Below, one piece after another: positions 60,803 through 64,000 of a stretch of DNA of 64,000 nucleotides. Under the pieces are notes generated by a model that was not told where the DNA came from, did no database searches, and worked only from the letters and a program-made list of their open reading frames with translations. The first letter of the stretch is position 1; every line of letters starts with the position of its first letter. The stretch spans positions 44,979 through 108,978 of the forward strand of contig CAJMPJ010000007.1 in NCBI GenBank assembly GCA_905215155.1, read 5' to 3'. The stretch comes from an uncultured bacterium (GTDB lineage Bacteria > Bacillota > Clostridia > Lachnospirales > Lachnospiraceae). The translations under genes and the position numbers were made by a program.

Positions 60803-62395
60803 ATGAAACGAAAAAAAACAGCAAACATACAGATATCCGCCGCCATAATAATGGCTCTTTTGGGAAGCAGTCTTTGCAGATTCTCCCAATCTTATATTTC
60901 CATTTATGACAGACCTTTGGTTGCGCTTGCCAATGAATCTTCACCGGAAACGGCAAGTGGAATCCAAAAACTTCCCACCCAGGCAGAAAAAAGTCAGGAG
61001 ACACCTGCCCCTTATGTCCCTTCCCTTACCGCACTGAATCTGGCATTCCTTTATGGGGAAGGAGACAGTCAGGAAAAAAGCCTGGGAACAGAGGCAGCAG
61101 AAGCGTTGTCTCTGAAAGATTCTGCCTGGTTGGCCTCCCTATACCAACTGGCCAATAAAAGCCCCCAAAAGGTGGCTGCAAGCCTTGGAATGCCGTCTGC
61201 TTCTTTGAAAGATCTTTCTTTTGAAAAAGTAGACATTACTTTCTATGACGAAAAGGGAAAACAGATTCCTCCCCGATCCAATATTCAGGAAATCATGTCC
61301 ATGGCCAATACATATTTTTATTATACAGCACCGGAAGATTACGATGCTTTTTTAAATTACGCCAATCAGCTATGGGAAAACTCCCACAGCTTTCAGTATT
61401 CCATCAGTGATATTTATTATTGCGATGGTTCCCTTGAAGGAAACTTGGCTGAGTCTTCTTCGGCTAAAGAGGCTACTCCCTCACAGGCAGAGAAGGCAGA
61501 GCCGCCGGAGACCTCCGAAGCCATGGAATCTCCGTCAGAAGATTCTTCACAGGTGATCTACAGCAATAAAACGGATTCGGCAAAGGAAATCGGTCCTGGT
61601 ATTGCTTTAAAGGAATCCGAGACGGTGAAAGAGGACCCCCAGCCAACAGAGCCGGCGGAGACTTCTGCAGAAAATTTATGTCCAGGGCATGTGGATCTCC
61701 ATGTAAAGGCCGTCATTGCAGGCTTATCAGATACGAAAAAAGGACTATTCTCCTTAGATACCATAGGCAATGCTCCAAATGATGCCGTACATTGGCCCGG
61801 ATGGACAGAAGATACTAAAAACAGTGCCATAAACCTGGCCAATCAGGATTGGACGGAAGCTTACGGTCTGACTCTGACCCCTTCTTTTATTACAAATCCG
61901 CTTTCCTATGAAGAAATTGATCACTATATGGACCGTCTCCCCGAACATCTTTCTGAGAACAGGCGAAAGGTGATTCATTATGCATTGTCCTCCGTAGGAA
62001 GAGTTCCTTATTATTGGGGCGGAAAACCTGCTTCTGCCGATTATGAAAAGAATCATTTCGGGGCACTCGTAACACCGGATGAAAAGGGCAGGGCCATGAA
62101 GGGTCTGGATTGTTCCGGTTGGATCAGCTGGGTATACTGGTCTGCCATAAATAAACGTCTTTCGTCTGAAAGCACATCTGGACTGGCATCTGTGGGAACG
62201 GCGATTCATAGAAATGATCTGCAGCCAGGAGATATCATTTTAAAAACAGGAGAGGAAGGCCATGTAGTAATGTTTCTTTGCTGGGAAAGCGATGGATCTA
62301 TGACTGTAATCCATGAATCCAGTGCATTGGTAAACAATGTCACTGTGACTACCATGAGTGCCAACTGGCCCTATTACAGAAAATTGATCGATTGA
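60803..62395 (+). CDS. Secreted NlpC/P60 family cell-wall hydrolase
   Basis: 530 aa. An N-terminal hydrophobic segment after KRKK (about 8-28) is a signal peptide or anchor. The middle part is helical and then a long Glu/Ser/Pro-rich linker (about 215-295). The C-terminal NlpC/P60 peptidase domain (about 390-530) has the catalytic Cys in GLDCSGWISWVYW, catalytic His in GHVVMFLCW and a further polar residue near VIHESSA; YYWGGKP is also conserved. Such enzymes cut D-Glu to diamino acid bonds in peptidoglycan. An insert with KGRAMK lies before the Cys. It is adjacent to an LCP protein gene, which fits a wall-related role. Confidence 0.88.
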   Translation: MKRKKTANIQISAAIIMALLGSSLCRFSQSYISIYDRPLVALANESSPETASGIQKLPTQAEKSQETPAPYVPSLTALNLAFLYGEGDSQEKSLGTEAAEALSLKDSAWLASLYQLANKSPQKVAASLGMPSASLKDLSFEKVDITFYDEKGKQIPPRSNIQEIMSMANTYFYYTAPEDYDAFLNYANQLWENSHSFQYSISDIYYCDGSLEGNLAESSSAKEATPSQAEKAEPPETSEAMESPSEDSSQVIYSNKTDSAKEIGPGIALKESETVKEDPQPTEPAETSAENLCPGHVDLHVKAVIAGLSDTKKGLFSLDTIGNAPNDAVHWPGWTEDTKNSAINLANQDWTEAYGLTLTPSFITNPLSYEEIDHYMDRLPEHLSENRRKVIHYALSSVGRVPYYWGGKPASADYEKNHFGALVTPDEKGRAMKGLDCSGWISWVYWSAINKRLSSESTSGLASVGTAIHRNDLQPGDIILKTGEEGHVVMFLCWESDGSMTVIHESSALVNNVTVTTMSANWPYYRKLID

Positions 62396-62495
62396 TAAAA
62401 AAATTAAGAGAAAAGCAAGAACTCACAATTGCATTTCTGGTAAAATAAAACAGAGTCTGCCTAAGACAATATGGGAAAGGATAGATGATTCAATC

Positions 62496-64000
62496 ATGGA
62501 CTATGAGGATGAATTAGACCGGATGCGTGCCCGGAAAAAACGGAGAAACAGCAAAAGCGGGAGGAGCAGCGGATCTGAACGGTCAACACAAAGAAAGCAC
62601 CCGCAGCAGGCGGCAAGAGGGGACAGGACTTATTACAGCGAAGGGGATGGCAGAAACCCCAGGGCGCGTCGTACAGGCCCGCAAAGCGTGCAGAGTCGAA
62701 ATGCACAAAAGAAGCGGAAGCGAAGGAATAAAAGGCGTGTCATATTCATGGAACTTGCGATCCTTGTTTTGGTAATTTTTGCCGGTTTCTTTTTGCTGAA
62801 GCAGCGTACCCACCAGAAGGGATTTTGGACCATTGCCGTTTTCGGTGTGGATTCCAGAGACGGGAATCTGGAAAAGGGCGCTTTATCCGATGTTATAATG
62901 CTCTGTAACATCAATAAAGCTAACGGAGAGATAAAGCTGGTATCTGTTTACCGGGATACATATTTAAAAATCAACAGCAAAGGGACTTATCATAAAATCA
63001 ATGAAGCCTATTTTAAAGGCGGCCACAAGCAGGCGATGGAAGCATTAAATGAAAATCTGGATCTTAACATTGATGACTATGCCACATTTAACTGGAAGTC
63101 TGTTGCCAACGCCATCAATATTCTGGGTGGAATTGACTTAGAGATCACAGATCCGGAATTTAAATACATTAATGGATTTATTACTGAGACAGTAAATTCA
63201 ACCGGAATCGGTTCGTATCAGTTAAAGCATGCCGGCATGAATCATTTAGATGGAGTACAAGCAGTGGCATATGCCAGATTACGTCTTATGGATACGGATT
63301 TTAACCGGACAGAGCGTCAGCGAAAAGTGGTGAATCTGGCGATGGAAAAAGCTAAAAATGCTGATTTTGCAACACGAAGCGCATTGGTATCTTCGGTATT
63401 TCCTCAGATATCCACCAGCATTGGGATCAATGATGTGCTTTCGGTCGCCAAAGGGATCAGCAAATACCACATTGGTGAAACGGTTGGCTTTCCATTTTCC
63501 CGTACTTCTATGAAGATCGGGCGTATGGATTGTGTCATACCCACAACGCTGGAGAGCAACGTAATCCAGCTTCAGCAATTCCTTTACGGCATAACCGATT
63601 ATACTCCCTCATCAACGGTTAAAAATATCAGCAGCAAAATTGCCAAAGAAAGTGGAATTTCTGAGCCAGGGAAAAATGCCCCCTCCGGAGGAAGCTCCAA
63701 AAACAGCAAAAAGAAAAAAACTTCCGGTTCAGGGGCTACAGCCGCGCCGCAAACGGAAGCTCCTACAGAGACAACCGCGGAAACAATACCTGAAACAACT
63801 GCGGAAAGTACAAGAGAAACCGTGCAAGAGACCAAAGAACCGGAGACGACCGAGGCTCCAACCAACGGAGACGGCAGTTTCGTGGGTCCAGGTGCCGATA
63901 TACAGGAACCCAAAGAAACTAAGGAAAATAAGAAAGAAAAACAACAAGAGTCAAAGGAAAATCCTGCAGGGGAGACCGAGCCGCAAGATCAAGAGAACGA
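62496..64000 (+). CDS. LCP (LytR-CpsA-Psr) family protein, 3' end beyond window
   Basis: At least 501 codons; the frame is open to the last base. It starts MDYEDELDRMRARKKRRN and has a basic, disordered cytoplasmic tail (about 1-85). One membrane segment follows (MELAILVLVIFAGFFLLKQ). The LCP domain (about 105-370) has FGVDSRDG, LSDVIMLCNIN, LVSVYRDTYL, the INEAYFKGG segment, LGGIDLEI and ARLRLMDTDFNRTERQRKVV; these include the Arg and Asp residues that bind the lipid pyrophosphate. LCP proteins attach wall polymers such as teichoic acids to peptidoglycan. The visible C-terminal tail is Thr/Glu/Pro/Lys-rich. GGAAAGGA lies about 15 bases before the ATG. Confidence 0.9.
   Translation, partial: MDYEDELDRMRARKKRRNSKSGRSSGSERSTQRKHPQQAARGDRTYYSEGDGRNPRARRTGPQSVQSRNAQKKRKRRNKRRVIFMELAILVLVIFAGFFLLKQRTHQKGFWTIAVFGVDSRDGNLEKGALSDVIMLCNINKANGEIKLVSVYRDTYLKINSKGTYHKINEAYFKGGHKQAMEALNENLDLNIDDYATFNWKSVANAINILGGIDLEITDPEFKYINGFITETVNSTGIGSYQLKHAGMNHLDGVQAVAYARLRLMDTDFNRTERQRKVVNLAMEKAKNADFATRSALVSSVFPQISTSIGINDVLSVAKGISKYHIGETVGFPFSRTSMKIGRMDCVIPTTLESNVIQLQQFLYGITDYTPSSTVKNISSKIAKESGISEPGKNAPSGGSSKNSKKKKTSGSGATAAPQTEAPTETTAETIPETTAESTRETVQETKEPETTEAPTNGDGSFVGPGADIQEPKETKENKKEKQQESKENPAGETEPQDQEN

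Noticed and set aside
62527-62775. 82-codon + strand open frame rich in Arg, Gly and Lys
   Set aside because: Out of frame within the basic N-terminal tail of the LCP protein; that frame shows the membrane segment and LCP motifs downstream.
1-64000. CRISPR arrays, tRNA/rRNA genes, insertion sequences or prophage
   Set aside because: No regularly spaced repeats, no cloverleaf-like sequence in the gaps, and no transposase, integrase or phage structural protein among the frames.

Overview
This window looks like a chromosomal segment of a spore-forming, motile, low-to-mid GC Gram-positive bacterium of the class Clostridia, most likely family Lachnospiraceae (Lacrimispora / Clostridium saccharolyticum-like). 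The family-level call is inferred from gene order and protein style, not from a search. Supporting signs are spoIVA, yqfC/yqfD, a BofC-like protein, a SpoVB-type flippase, strong AAGGAGG ribosome binding sites, frequent TTG/GTG starts, the min/mre/rodA cluster and motAB. No tRNA, rRNA, CRISPR, prophage or complete insertion sequence was seen. Most of the window is housekeeping DNA on the + strand in tight operons with many ATGA or short overlaps.

Layout. 1-323: 3' end of a threonine ammonia-lyase gene. 404-3828: an AT-rich agr-type quorum-sensing locus, with agrA and agrC on the - strand and, divergently, agrB, a Cys-less agrD-like peptide gene, decayed coding sequence with a long inverted repeat, and a small unknown gene. 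3966-8587: spoIVA, a beta-CASP metallo-hydrolase, rnhA and an anchored LprI/DUF1311 protein. 8836-24018: alaS, rpsU, yqfC-yqfD-phoH-ybeY, a DUF3048 lipoprotein, a flippase, a BofC-like protein, two FAD-dependent oxidoreductases, and a proline operon (proB-ynzC-folate cyclo-ligase-proA). 24177-25690: motAB alone. 25701-27530: a ribosome-protection ABC-F gene behind a long attenuator-type leader with a three-codon upstream ORF. 27579-36280: miaB-mutS-mutL-miaA, a PLP enzyme and a DUF4321 protein. 36333-45636: radC-mreC-mreD-pbp2-minC-minD-minE-rodA-mgsA-dacA, the cell-shape and division-site cluster, with no mreB between radC and mreC. 45726-52361: a P-loop protein, a frameshifted HlyD-like membrane protein, yggS, sepF, aroB, lspA, an RluA-type pseudouridine synthase and a cytidylate-kinase-like protein. 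52503-54581 (- strand): glmS with its glmS ribozyme. 54750-60701: a glycerol-3-phosphate/glycerophosphodiester uptake and hydrolysis operon (ugpC-A-E-B, phosphodiesterase, HAD phosphatase), preceded by TTTACA repeats resembling Pho boxes. 60803-64000: an NlpC/P60 cell-wall hydrolase and an LCP (LytR-CpsA-Psr) protein that runs off the end.

The parts most worth a second look are the agr locus (signal precursor without cysteine, broken reading frames, long palindrome), the ABC-F leader with mutually exclusive RNA pairings, the glmS 5' leader that combines a ribozyme with a terminator-like hairpin before the start codon, the possible PhoP control of the ugp operon, a frameshift near the end of the HlyD-like gene, the very long PBP2, and an Asp-to-Glu change at a catalytic position of methylglyoxal synthase.
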